Shown here: in pieces, positions 34,296 to 42,699 of the stretch
How the letters are laid out: each line of letters starts with the position of its first letter
Position numbering within the stretch: the stretch's first letter is position 1
DNA from: an uncultured Pelagibacteraceae bacterium
GTDB lineage: Bacteria; Pseudomonadota; Alphaproteobacteria; Pelagibacterales; Pelagibacteraceae
Reading direction: 5' to 3'
DNA length: 64,000 bases
Assembly (NCBI GenBank): GCA_902634485.1
Contig: CACPKA010000002.1
Coordinates: 1 to 64,000 of the forward strand
The notes under the pieces: model-generated
The model's input: only the letters and a program-made list of their open reading frames with translations
What the model was told of the DNA's origin: nothing
The model's database searches: none
Translations under genes and position numbers: made by a program

Positions 34296-34666
34296 TTCAA
34301 TTCTCCATCCTCTCTCATTTTTGCTCTAATTTTAGTTGCTGAAATTTTTTGTATTTCTTCAGGCATAACTATCTCTTCTATTTTATAACCAACTCCTCTT
34401 CCGTAGCAAATGTTGGTTATATTGGGCACTAAAACAATTTTAAATCTTCCTTCGTATTTTGGATTTAATCTTTCTTCTATTTTTTTCTTTACCGTTTCAA
34501 AATCAAAAGGATTATCATCAACTCCTTGCACATCTCTAATCTGAATACAAACTTGACCAGTTTTTTTTATAATTTCTTCAAATAAAGCGTAATGGCCATC
34601 ATGAAAAGGCTGCCATCTTCCTAGCATTTGTGCTGTTGGTTTTTTATTATCCCATTGATAGGACAT
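34292..34666 (-). CDS. Cytidylyltransferase-fold nucleotidyltransferase
   Basis: A 124-residue protein of the HxGH nucleotidyltransferase superfamily. GRWQPFHDGHYALFE has the HDGH active-site motif at residues 22-25, and ISATKIRAKM near the end matches the ISxTxxR motif. These enzymes transfer AMP or CMP from a nucleotide to a phosphorylated substrate. The substrate is unknown. It is packed between an APS-kinase-like gene (one shared base) and the 2OG oxygenase gene, which suggests the two act in sequence. Confidence 0.8.
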   Translation of the reverse strand: MSYQWDNKKPTAQMLGRWQPFHDGHYALFEEIIKKTGQVCIQIRDVQGVDDNPFDFETVKKKIEERLNPKYEGRFKIVLVPNITNICYGRGVGYKIEEIVMPEEIQKISATKIRAKMREDGELK

Positions 34667-35073
34667 TATTTTAAATCCTCCGCAATTTTAGATGCCCACA
34701 CTTTAGCATCTTGTGTTGTAACATGAAAATTAAATTTTTCAGGTTTTACAAACATTTGGTTTGTGTCTTCAAATCTTCCTTCTTTAATAGTATCCACCCA
34801 AACAATATAGTCTGCAGGAAATAGCTTTCTAGCTTCTGGTGTTGGACAAATAAAATCAGCTATAACAATATTTCCTTCCTTTTTTAATTTAATTGCTGCT
34901 TCAGACATTCTTTTTGCCTGCCTTTTTCTACCTTCCGCAGAAAAATCCCAATCATTGGCTGTTTTTCTAATTTCATCCGCATTTAATCTTTTTGATTTAA
35001 TTAATGTAGCTAACTCGTTTGCTAAAGTTGTTTTCCCTGCACCAGGCAATCCCATAATTAAAATTACTTTCAT
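34666..35073 (-). CDS. APS-kinase-like P-loop kinase
   Basis: A 135-residue P-loop kinase with Walker A GLPGAGKTT at residues 8-16 and the adenylylsulfate-kinase-like stretch RLNADEIRKTANDWDFSAEGRKRQAKRMS. It is shorter than standard CysC (about 200 residues) and lacks the expected PAPS-synthesis neighbours, so a small-molecule kinase is as likely as true APS kinase. With the HxGH nucleotidyltransferase it could phosphorylate then nucleotide-activate a substrate. Both ends overlap neighbours by one base. Confidence 0.75.
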   Translation of the reverse strand: MKVILIMGLPGAGKTTLANELATLIKSKRLNADEIRKTANDWDFSAEGRKRQAKRMSEAAIKLKKEGNIVIADFICPTPEARKLFPADYIVWVDTIKEGRFEDTNQMFVKPEKFNFHVTTQDAKVWASKIAEDLK

Positions 35074-36308
35074 TAAATACTTTCTAAAGGATGATGGGAC
35101 ATAAGTTCAAGATTATTTTCACCAACTAAATATTGTTGTTCAAGTTTAACCCCTTCTTTACCACCTACTTTTCCAATATAGCTTTCCAACGTGATGGTCA
35201 TATTTTTTTCAAAATAACCTTCTCTTTGTCCTCCATCAGTTGGATATTTTATTTGAGGCCACTCATCACACAAACCAATACCATGAAGCATGCATGAATA
35301 TCTATTTCCATAATATTGCTCAGGTAATTTCCAAGATTTTTCCGTAAATTCTAAAAAAGATGTTCCTTGTTTAATTAATCTACAATTATGATTTATTTGT
35401 TCCATTGCCATAGAATATAATTTTTTTTGACTATCACTAAATTTATGACCTTCAACAAATGTTCTTGATATATCTGCACAGTACCCATATGGACCAACCA
35501 TATCGGTATCAAAAGAAACAATTTCTCCTTTTTGTATTACTTTATTGCCACTTTCTTGCATCCATGGATTTGTTCTTTCGCCAGAAGATAAAATTCTACA
35601 TTCAATCCATTCGCCTCCATGTTCAATATTAGTTTTATGTAAAATTGACCAAAGCTCATCTTCAGTCATGCCAGCTTTTAATTCGTTACGCATTTTAGCT
35701 ACACCAATTTCAGCTACATCTATTGCAGCTTTCATACATTTTAATTCTTCGGGAGATTTAATAACTCTTGCTTGTTCTAAAATTAATTTAGCATCTACAA
35801 CTTTAATATCTGCTTTATTTAAAGCTGTTACTGCAGGTCCATTTAAAACATCTATAGCTATTTTTTTATTTTTAAAATAATTATTTGATAAGTCTTTAAT
35901 TTCATTAACCCACTTTTTTAATTGTGAACTTGCTTGATCTCCATTACTAAAGTAATCCCAGGTTATTGATGGTCTTATTTCGTCTATTAAATTTAAATGG
36001 CTAGATAATCCTTCGCAATTAAAATATTCATATAAAATTGTAGGTCCATTAACTGGCACAAAACAATAACGAGTTAAGTTATGCATATTATAAACACTCA
36101 TGTTTACAGTGTCTAAAGCATATCTAATATTTACGGGATCAAATAACATACAAGCTTCTAAATTATTTTTTTCTAACTCTTTTTTAACCCTGTCTAGTCT
36201 ATAAGATCTAAGTTTATCAAAATTAATTTCATCTTCACTTAATCTTTTTTTAGTAATAAAATTTGAATTAGACTTTGAATCTGGGTTTATCTTTCTTTTA
36301 AATCTCAT
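35073..36308 (-). CDS. M24-fold metalloenzyme resembling DMSP lyase DddP
   Basis: A 411-residue pita-bread-fold protein. The M24 metal ligands are D267, D269, D279, H342, E375 and E390. Their spacing is nearly the same as that of DddP, the iron-dependent DMSP lyase of the M24 family. Y337 and D348 occupy the places of the DddP catalytic Tyr and Asp in YSCMLHGIGLCDEW, and LFDPVNIRYALDTVNM and GGEWIECRILSSGERTNPW also recall DddP. Ordinary Xaa-Pro dipeptidase or creatinase-like hydrolase remain possible. It overlaps the kinase gene and lies one base from the Rieske oxygenase gene, so it shares their operon. Confidence 0.7.
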   Translation of the reverse strand: MRFKRKINPDSKSNSNFITKKRLSEDEINFDKLRSYRLDRVKKELEKNNLEACMLFDPVNIRYALDTVNMSVYNMHNLTRYCFVPVNGPTILYEYFNCEGLSSHLNLIDEIRPSITWDYFSNGDQASSQLKKWVNEIKDLSNNYFKNKKIAIDVLNGPAVTALNKADIKVVDAKLILEQARVIKSPEELKCMKAAIDVAEIGVAKMRNELKAGMTEDELWSILHKTNIEHGGEWIECRILSSGERTNPWMQESGNKVIQKGEIVSFDTDMVGPYGYCADISRTFVEGHKFSDSQKKLYSMAMEQINHNCRLIKQGTSFLEFTEKSWKLPEQYYGNRYSCMLHGIGLCDEWPQIKYPTDGGQREGYFEKNMTITLESYIGKVGGKEGVKLEQQYLVGENNLELMSHHPLESI

Positions 36309-36309
36309 A

Positions 36310-37503
36310 TCAAACTATATTCGTTGCTACCCATTTGTGAAAATGATGCGTAGGATTATCCATAATTGGTGAAAAGTTACCTCCATTATATGATGGAGAG
36401 TTTCTACCTTCTTGCATGCCTTCAATAATATGTACATCTTCTATCTGCACATCTCTCCATAATTTATGATTTTGTTTTCTTAAAAATTTATATTTTTTTG
36501 AATTAGCGGCTTTATCACCCACATAATATATTTCCATATGTTCAATAGTGTATTTATGGTTAACCGGCTCTAACCAATAAGCATAATAATGATCTTTGTG
36601 TACCCCTAACATTACGTTTGGAAATAATGCAACATATTCTGCTATATGTTCTTTATCTTTGGGCCAATTAGGAAAACAAGGAAATTTTTCTTTTCCTTTA
36701 AGTCTTGGATTGTAAACAGTTGTTCCTTGACCAGCAAAGCGATTTGGTAATCCTTGTATGTGGTAATGATCTTCGATTTTTGAATAAGAATTTAATCCTG
36801 GGTGCACCCATGGTAAGTGATAACTCTCACAATAATTTTCAATTGCAAACTTCCAATTACAATTAGCTCTTAATTGAAAATATCCATAATCATTAGAATG
36901 TGAAATTAGTTTTCTATCTTTCTCTGGCCAAAATTTCTTCCATCTATCGCTAAGTGGTTTAATATATTTCGCAAATGGAATTTCGTTATTACCTATATTT
37001 ATCATTATTAAATCTAACCAGACGGCTGATCTAATTTCTTTTAAACCACTATCTGATTTATTAAAATCTTTTGTAGTATGTTTGTTCATACCTCCAATAT
37101 GTGGAGTAGCAATTAAATTGCCTTCTGTACTATAAGCCCATGAATGATAAGGACATCTTATTGCATTTTTAATATTGCATGGTTTTTGTAATATTTTATA
37201 GCCTCGATGGCTACATACATTATGAAAAACTCTTATTTTATTTTTTTTATCTCTTAAAATTATAATTGGCAAATCGAGCAAATTAAAAGGTTTTGCATCA
37301 CCTTTGTTTGGTACTGAGCTTGCTACTCCAACAACTATCCATTTATCTTCGAACAGTTTTTTTCTTTCAATTTTTGTATATTCTTGGCTTGTATAGCATT
37401 CGTTTGGTAAACCGTGTGATTCTTCTATTGGTTTACTAACAACATCCAGCTTTGCCTTGCTGATTAACTTATATACCTCTCCATTGCTCTTGCCATTAAT
37501 CAT
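36310..37503 (-). CDS. Rieske-type ring-hydroxylating/demethylating oxygenase, alpha subunit
   Basis: About 397 residues. In the longest reading from 37539 the Rieske 2Fe-2S ligands are C109/H111 (NVCSHRG) and C129/H132 (RCPYHSW); the mononuclear iron site is in AIENYCESYHLPWVHPG. This resembles oxygenases acting on quaternary amines such as glycine betaine or carnitine more than aromatic-ring dioxygenases, but no reductase gene is adjacent. I chose ATG 37503 (MINGKSNGE) because an apparent promoter sits inside the longer version. It is the first gene of the long minus-strand run. Confidence 0.82.
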   Translation of the reverse strand: MINGKSNGEVYKLISKAKLDVVSKPIEESHGLPNECYTSQEYTKIERKKLFEDKWIVVGVASSVPNKGDAKPFNLLDLPIIILRDKKNKIRVFHNVCSHRGYKILQKPCNIKNAIRCPYHSWAYSTEGNLIATPHIGGMNKHTTKDFNKSDSGLKEIRSAVWLDLIMINIGNNEIPFAKYIKPLSDRWKKFWPEKDRKLISHSNDYGYFQLRANCNWKFAIENYCESYHLPWVHPGLNSYSKIEDHYHIQGLPNRFAGQGTTVYNPRLKGKEKFPCFPNWPKDKEHIAEYVALFPNVMLGVHKDHYYAYWLEPVNHKYTIEHMEIYYVGDKAANSKKYKFLRKQNHKLWRDVQIEDVHIIEGMQEGRNSPSYNGGNFSPIMDNPTHHFHKWVATNIV

Positions 37504-37508
37504 ATAAA

Positions 37509-37536
37509 ATCTTACCACTGGCCAAGCTTTTATCAA
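37509..37536 (-). promoter_or_regulatory. Candidate promoter of the Rieske-oxygenase operon
   Basis: On the minus strand TTGATA (37531-37536) and TAAGAT (37509-37514) are 16 bases apart. The predicted start of transcription falls at about 37502-37503, on or next to the chosen ATG, so the message may be leaderless. The divergent MetF-like gene begins only 57 bases away, so both promoters and any operator share this short gap. Confidence 0.4.
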
Positions 37537-37559
37537 CACATTTCAAATAGTCTCATGTA

Positions 37560-38333
37560 ATGAATTTTGTAGACAGAATTTTTAAAATAGATAATTATCC
37601 TGCAATGAATTTTTCAATAGAAATAGGTCCCCATACTGACCTTGAAACGTTACCTACAATTAAGGACGTTTATATTACAATGTTGCCTGGAGGAGATTAT
37701 ACAGAAACTGCACAAAAAGCTGGTGATTTAGTAAAAAAAGGTTTTAATCCTATCCCCCATTTTCCAGCTAGATCAATTGTAGATGAGGCTCAACTAAATG
37801 ACTATGTTTCTCGCTGTAAAAACCTTGGGGTTAAACAAGCTTTAGTAATTGGAGGTAGTAGAGAACCTCTAGGAATATTTGATAGTTCTATACAGATTTT
37901 AGAGACAGGGTATTTCGAAGGCTTAAAGATAGGAATCGCTGGACATCCTGAGGGGAGTCCTGATATATCCGATTCAAATTTAGAAAAAGCTATGAAAGAT
38001 AAAAAGCCTTATGCTGATTATATAGTAACTCAATGGTTGCTAGATTCTCAAAAAATCATAGATTTTATTTCTAAACAATCTATACCAGTTCATGTTGGAA
38101 TTACTGGGCCACTTAAAATAACTAGCCTAATTAAATTTGCTAATATTGTTGGTGCAAAAAATTCCTTAAATTTTCTTAAATCTAATTTTAGTAAGGCACT
38201 AGATTTAATGAAACCTAAAGACCCTAATGAATTAATTGGGAAAGTAAAAGATTTTTCGAAAAACTTCCACATTTATACATTCGGCGGCTTGAAGGAAACT
38301 AACAAGTGGTTGAAGGAGAATAATTATGTCTAA
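37560..38333 (+). CDS. Methylenetetrahydrofolate reductase-like protein
   Basis: A 257-residue TIM-barrel protein of the MTHFR type. Landmarks are FSIEIGPHTDLETLP near the N-terminus, VYITMLPGGDYTETAQKAGDLVKKGFNPIPHFPAR (about 38-72, split in two), and LGVKQALVIGGSREP. It is slightly shorter than E. coli MetF (about 296). The gene overlaps the DmdA-like gene by 8 bases, so it likely processes methyl- or methylene-THF formed by that protein, either oxidising methyl-THF or supplying it. Confidence 0.82.
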   Translation: MNFVDRIFKIDNYPAMNFSIEIGPHTDLETLPTIKDVYITMLPGGDYTETAQKAGDLVKKGFNPIPHFPARSIVDEAQLNDYVSRCKNLGVKQALVIGGSREPLGIFDSSIQILETGYFEGLKIGIAGHPEGSPDISDSNLEKAMKDKKPYADYIVTQWLLDSQKIIDFISKQSIPVHVGITGPLKITSLIKFANIVGAKNSLNFLKSNFSKALDLMKPKDPNELIGKVKDFSKNFHIYTFGGLKETNKWLKENNYV

Positions 38334-39684
38334 TGAGTTTGATTATACTAAGTTAAAACAGACTACTTCAGTAGATCAATCTGATCGTGAAGTCCCATAT
38401 AACTTAAGACAAAGCGGTCCAACTAAAGTTGAAATGTTAATATCGACTAGGGTACGAAAATCACCTTATTGGCATTTATCAATGCAAGCCGGATGTTGGA
38501 GAGCGACAGTATATAATCGTATTTATCATCCAAGAGGATATGTAAAACCAGAAGATGGTGGAGCAATGGTTGAGTATGATGCAATTGTAAATCATGTAAC
38601 TATGTGGAACGTAGCAGTTGAAAGACAAATAAGAGTCAAAGGTCCCGATGCGGAAAAATTTACTGATTATGTAATAACAAGAGATGCAACTAAAATTTCA
38701 CCAATGAGAGCCAGATATGTAATATTATGCAATGCTTATGGCGGGGTTTTAAATGACCCAATTCTTCTTAGAATTTCAAAAGATGAGTTTTGGTTTTCTT
38801 TGTCAGATTCTGATATTGGAATGTATCTTCAGGGTGTTAACTCTGATGGAAGATTTAATTGTACAATAGAGGAAATTGATGCGTGTCCAGTACAAATACA
38901 AGGGCCAAAATCTAAAGCTTTAATGAAAGATCTTTGTGGAGATCAATTTGATTTAGACAACATGCCTTTTTATGGACTAGCAGAAGCTAAAATTGGAGGA
39001 AGAAGTTGCGTTATTTCTCAATCTGGTTTTTCTGGCGAAGCTGGCTACGAAATATATTTAAGAAATGCAACTTTGTATGCTGATGATATGTGGAATGCTG
39101 TCCTTGAAGCAGGAAAAAAACATAATTTGATGGTTATAGCTCCTGCACACCATAGAAGAATACAAGCAGGAATTCTCTCATGGGGACAAGATATGGATCA
39201 ACAACATAATCCTTTTCAATGTAACTTAGGTTATCAAGTTTCATTATCTGGTAAAGGTGAATGGAATAAAAAAACTGACTATATAGGTAAAGCTGTTTTA
39301 GAAAAAATGGGAGCTGAAATAAAAGCTGGTAAAAAACCTTATAAACTTCAATTAGTGGGTTTTGAACTTGGTGGAAAACCAATAGAAGATTATGCTCCTG
39401 ATTTTTGGCTTATTTCAAATGCTGATGGTGGAGATCCAGTTGGTTTCATTACATCACCTTGGTATCATCCTGAGAAGAAAAAAAATATAGCTATGGGATA
39501 TGTTCCATTTGATGGAACCTTAAATGCAAACGGTTTTCCTAAAGGAAAAGTGGGTACTAAATATAAAATTCACTTACCAGAAAAATATTCTGAAACTCCT
39601 GGTGAGCCTGTAGATGCTGTTGTTGTAGATATACCTTTTAAAGAGTCTTATAACGCTAATACAAGAGAAGTTGTAAAAGGATAA
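38326..39684 (+). CDS. GcvT-fold THF-dependent demethylase, DmdA-like
   Basis: A 452-residue aminomethyltransferase-fold protein. RVRKSPYWHLSMQAGCWRATVYNRIYHPRGY (residues 42-72, in pieces) and HVTMWNVAVERQIRVKGPDAEKF are close in style to DmdA, the DMSP demethylase of SAR11; GGVLNDPILLRIS corresponds to the GcvT segment holding the catalytic Asp. It is longer than the 369-residue Pelagibacter DmdA and I take it as a paralogue with an unknown methylated substrate. The MetF-like partner upstream supports methyl transfer to THF. Confidence 0.75.
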   Translation: MSNEFDYTKLKQTTSVDQSDREVPYNLRQSGPTKVEMLISTRVRKSPYWHLSMQAGCWRATVYNRIYHPRGYVKPEDGGAMVEYDAIVNHVTMWNVAVERQIRVKGPDAEKFTDYVITRDATKISPMRARYVILCNAYGGVLNDPILLRISKDEFWFSLSDSDIGMYLQGVNSDGRFNCTIEEIDACPVQIQGPKSKALMKDLCGDQFDLDNMPFYGLAEAKIGGRSCVISQSGFSGEAGYEIYLRNATLYADDMWNAVLEAGKKHNLMVIAPAHHRRIQAGILSWGQDMDQQHNPFQCNLGYQVSLSGKGEWNKKTDYIGKAVLEKMGAEIKAGKKPYKLQLVGFELGGKPIEDYAPDFWLISNADGGDPVGFITSPWYHPEKKKNIAMGYVPFDGTLNANGFPKGKVGTKYKIHLPEKYSETPGEPVDAVVVDIPFKESYNANTREVVKG

Positions 39685-39689
39685 AAATT

Positions 39690-39712
39690 TTTGGGGGATA
39701 AACTCCCCCAAA
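39690..39712 (+). terminator. Hairpin after the DmdA-like gene
   Basis: A perfect 9-bp stem TTTGGGGGA/TCCCCCAAA with a 5-base loop lies 6 bases after the DmdA-like stop and 9 bases before the next ATG. It is followed by A/T-rich sequence rather than a clear U-tract, so it may act as a weak terminator or as a 3'-end stabiliser of the upstream message. Confidence 0.55.
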
Positions 39713-39720
39713 TTAAAAAA

Positions 39721-40266
39721 ATGTTTGCTGAATTTTTAAATATAGTTTTCTCGTCAATAAAATTAGACAAAAATCTCTATAGAAATAGTAAAAATTTTGG
39801 AGAAGCCGCTATTTATTTTGCTGGTCTTATAATGATACTTGATGGAGTGGCTGGCGCAGTGGCAGCAAATACATTCGTAAAAACATCAATCGGTATTGCG
39901 GGACTATCAGCTATTTTAACATGGTTTGTGTGGGCATTATTTATTTATGTCATTGGTGTAAAAATTTTCCCAGACAGAGAGACAAATGTTCCTTTTAAAA
40001 AAGTTTTGATTGGTGTCGGATACGCACATGCTCCGGGATTATTAAGATTTTTTGCTGTTACACCAGAAATAGTAATACCAATCATTTTTATCACTCAATT
40101 TTGGATTTTCGCTTCGTTAATAATATCTACAAAGCAAATTTTAAATTTAAAATCTAATTTTAAATCCTTTGGTGTAATTTTTTTATCTTTTTTAATAATT
40201 GCTATTGTTTCAGTTTCTTTTGTAATAAGTAGAATGGAAGCTTTGCAAATAAACAGTTTCAGTTAA
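39721..40266 (+). CDS. Yip1-family membrane protein
   Basis: About 181 residues with five hydrophobic segments (near 33-58, 66-88, 104-122, 130-148 and 160-180 of the shorter form), matching bacterial YIP1-domain proteins. LTWFVWALFIYVIGVKIFP and the following GYAHAPGLLRF are typical. The role is unknown. A TTG 10 codons upstream would place the start inside the GC-rich hairpin, so the ATG at 39721 is preferred. It ends 4 bases inside the convergent 56-residue gene. Confidence 0.7.
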   Translation: MFAEFLNIVFSSIKLDKNLYRNSKNFGEAAIYFAGLIMILDGVAGAVAANTFVKTSIGIAGLSAILTWFVWALFIYVIGVKIFPDRETNVPFKKVLIGVGYAHAPGLLRFFAVTPEIVIPIIFITQFWIFASLIISTKQILNLKSNFKSFGVIFLSFLIIAIVSVSFVISRMEALQINSFS

Positions 40267-40433
40267 ACAGGAAAAATAGTTTTTGAAGTTTTGCATGAAT
40301 TGCAAATTTTAAAACCTATTAAAATTAAATTTTGATTAACACTTTCGTTTTTTTTTTTACATTCTTCACACAAACTATTAAATTCTTTTAAATTTTTTTC
40401 TATTTTCTTTTTATTTTTTATTTGCTTAATCAT
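40263..40433 (-). CDS. 56-residue protein with two CxxC motifs
   Basis: A small frame starting MIKQIKNKKK, with CEEC at about residues 22-25 and CNSC at about 44-47, separated by a KKKNESVNQNLILIGFKI linker. This spacing suggests a zinc ribbon-like fold. Its ATG lies within the last codons of the DUF3726 gene (8-base overlap), pointing to coupled translation as the last member of the M19-unknown-DUF3726 unit. No family recognised. Confidence 0.5.
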   Translation of the reverse strand: MIKQIKNKKKIEKNLKEFNSLCEECKKKNESVNQNLILIGFKICNSCKTSKTIFPV

Positions 40434-41037
40434 TGTCATTTAACCCTGCACCAGCAGCATTTTTTTTTAAACTTTCATTTTCTTCAACAAAGGTGTCTTC
40501 CGATAAACTGTATAGTTCTTTCCATTCTATTTCTGAAAACATATCTTTGTTTTCTAATATACTTACAGATGTAGATTTACTTTCTTTGATTATTTCATTT
40601 TTAAAGAAATTAGTGTTGATAGTTAAATTAAAATTTAAGAGAAATTGATTATTATCTAATTTTAATAGTAATCTTTTTCCAATAATTTCTGAAGCTCTAC
40701 TTGCAAATGGTAGAAAAAGTAAAGGATAGCCCATATTCTCAAATTTTATTTCATTTAAATTCTCTAAATTTTTAATTTGATCTAAAAAGTTCGTTCCAGT
40801 TGAAATAGGACAAAATTTAAAATTTGTTTTTTTGTTTTCATTATTTATTAATATTAAGTTATCAAATTTTTCATTTTTTTTTTTTTTCAAATATTCATTA
40901 AGGTTTTTAATCCCTGGTAAACCAAACATTTCTAATAAACGAATATTTTTACCAGCTTCTTCAGAAATGCCCCATGAAAATCCTGCAGCTTTGCATGATC
41001 TTTTTGAAACTGTTTCTATTTCGCTGAATGATTTCAT
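40426..41037 (-). CDS. DUF3726 family protein
   Basis: A 203-residue protein. The N-terminus SEIETVSKRSCKAAGFSWGISEEAGKNIRLLEMFGLPG (residues 4-41, in parts) and the C-terminal end AAGAGLNDND match DUF3726, a family of unknown function found in proteobacteria. The C-terminal Gly-Leu-Asn-Asp-Asn-Asp tail is the most conserved part. It abuts the 553-residue unknown gene and overlaps the CxxC peptide gene, so all belong to one unit with the M19 dipeptidase. Confidence 0.7.
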   Translation of the reverse strand: MKSFSEIETVSKRSCKAAGFSWGISEEAGKNIRLLEMFGLPGIKNLNEYLKKKKNEKFDNLILINNENKKTNFKFCPISTGTNFLDQIKNLENLNEIKFENMGYPLLFLPFASRASEIIGKRLLLKLDNNQFLLNFNLTINTNFFKNEIIKESKSTSVSILENKDMFSEIEWKELYSLSEDTFVEENESLKKNAAGAGLNDND

Positions 41038-42699
41038 CTAATTCGGTGAACTATATATCCATTGATCATCATAATTTTTTAACTCTAAAGGTAATGGAGC
41101 GCCTTGAAACATGCAAATTCTCAACCATTTGTCAGATCTTGGATCAAATTTTACAGCTCCAAAAAATGAGAGCTTTAATCTGAGCATATCAATTGGCATA
41201 ACAGAATGGCTAATAGTATTGTCTTGAATTTCTGAATAAGGACAAATCTCAGCTATAAAAGCTCTTCTTACTACATGTCTAAAATTATTATTAATAGAAA
41301 GAAATTTATCAATAGTGTTACTATTTTTTGAAACCAAAAGTATTTTATAAAGATTATTAATGTCTCTTGCTATAGCTAAAGGTTGTTCTAAGTCGCTTCC
41401 ATTTTCTTTATATCTATTAGCTAGTCTTGGCTCTTCTTTATTTTTAGAAATAAACCAAAAATTTTGATCATTTTCTTTTTTAGAGAAATCTATTTTTAAT
41501 ATTTCAGGATATTTTTTTTCTATTATTTTTCTTAATTCCTCAACAGTTCTATTAGTTGGAATGTTAAAATATTTTTCTTCATCTGAACTCATCTGATTAA
41601 CTAACGGATCGATGATATTATCATAAGGTTCCATCATTAAAGAAACTAAGTATTCGATACATTCATCGCACAAATTTTTTTCTATCCATAAATAAAGCCT
41701 GTTAAATAAATAAATTGAAGAACGATCAAATTCTTTTTCAATAAAAAAAATAAATTTATTCAAATCATTTAATAAATTTTTAATTTTTTTTTTTTGATAT
41801 TCGTTATCAGTATTCCATGAGGTAATATTTTTAATTGATTTTTTTAAACAATTTAAAAATAAATTAAAATCTATCTCATTTACATTTTCAATTTCTCTAA
41901 TATTTTTTAATGCTGTTTCCCTTGCGAGAATCCAATTGTTTAAAAGTGATGGATGGTTAACTATAAATGGTGCCATTCCTAAGCCTGTTGAATTTCCAAT
42001 TCCTAGATTTCTGCAAATATTTTTATCTAAATTAACTGCTGTTTTTGGGTTTTTGTGTTTAGCAATATGATTGACTTGATCAAATGTAAATTGTCTTACC
42101 AAGTATACTAGCATCATTTCCAATCTAAATGGTCCATATATTTCTTTTCTATTTTTAATTCTAAAACGATCAGCAAGTCCAAATTTGCCAGATCCATATA
42201 CTGCTGTCGTTCTATATAAATATCCTACCTGTGATAAAAAATTAATATCAGGTTGATTGCCATTACTTAAATTTTCAACTACATGATCAAATGCGCGTAT
42301 TGATTTATTTGCTCTTGATAAAGTTAATTCCTTATAAGACAGCCTTCCTATTTCTTGCTTCGGAACTTCAAATTTTAATCTCTCAATATCTTTTTTTGAA
42401 GGAATTCCATCAAATAATGTAAAAGCCGCATCCCATTTTGTTGCAATGACTCTGTCAGATCTTTCATTTTTTTTTAATTCATTTGAATAACAAATTAAAG
42501 AGTAAACTCTTTTGTCTTTACTTAAAGAATAAACAGCTGTTCCATAACCTAATTCATCTAATTCGAAAAGATCTTGTTTAAATTTCCAGTTTTTAAATTC
42601 TTTTAGAAAACTTCTTAAAAAAGAAAGCTTTGACTGATGAAAAGATCCTAGTCTAGATAATTTCATAATTTTGTTTGGATCTCTAAGGTTTACTTTCAC
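41038..42699 (-). CDS. 553-residue conserved-looking protein of unknown function
   Basis: A soluble protein with no signal peptide, membrane span or motif that I recognise. Conserved-looking blocks are ATKWDAAFTLFDGIP (about 87-101), GYLYRTTAVYGSGKFGLADRFRI (about 159-181), GIGNSTGLGMAPFIVNHP (about 233-250) and an RRAFIAEICPYSEIQDNTISHS-type block near the end. The Gly-rich GNSTGLGMAPF block could be a binding loop. It shares one base with the M19 dipeptidase gene and abuts DUF3726, so its role is most likely tied to those two. Confidence 0.6.
   Translation of the reverse strand: MKVNLRDPNKIMKLSRLGSFHQSKLSFLRSFLKEFKNWKFKQDLFELDELGYGTAVYSLSKDKRVYSLICYSNELKKNERSDRVIATKWDAAFTLFDGIPSKKDIERLKFEVPKQEIGRLSYKELTLSRANKSIRAFDHVVENLSNGNQPDINFLSQVGYLYRTTAVYGSGKFGLADRFRIKNRKEIYGPFRLEMMLVYLVRQFTFDQVNHIAKHKNPKTAVNLDKNICRNLGIGNSTGLGMAPFIVNHPSLLNNWILARETALKNIREIENVNEIDFNLFLNCLKKSIKNITSWNTDNEYQKKKIKNLLNDLNKFIFFIEKEFDRSSIYLFNRLYLWIEKNLCDECIEYLVSLMMEPYDNIIDPLVNQMSSDEEKYFNIPTNRTVEELRKIIEKKYPEILKIDFSKKENDQNFWFISKNKEEPRLANRYKENGSDLEQPLAIARDINNLYKILLVSKNSNTIDKFLSINNNFRHVVRRAFIAEICPYSEIQDNTISHSVMPIDMLRLKLSFFGAVKFDPRSDKWLRICMFQGAPLPLELKNYDDQWIYSSPN

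Noticed and set aside
39691..39721. TTG start for the Yip1-family protein
   Set aside because: It lies inside a 9-bp GC-rich hairpin after the DmdA-like gene; the ATG at 39721 is more credible.
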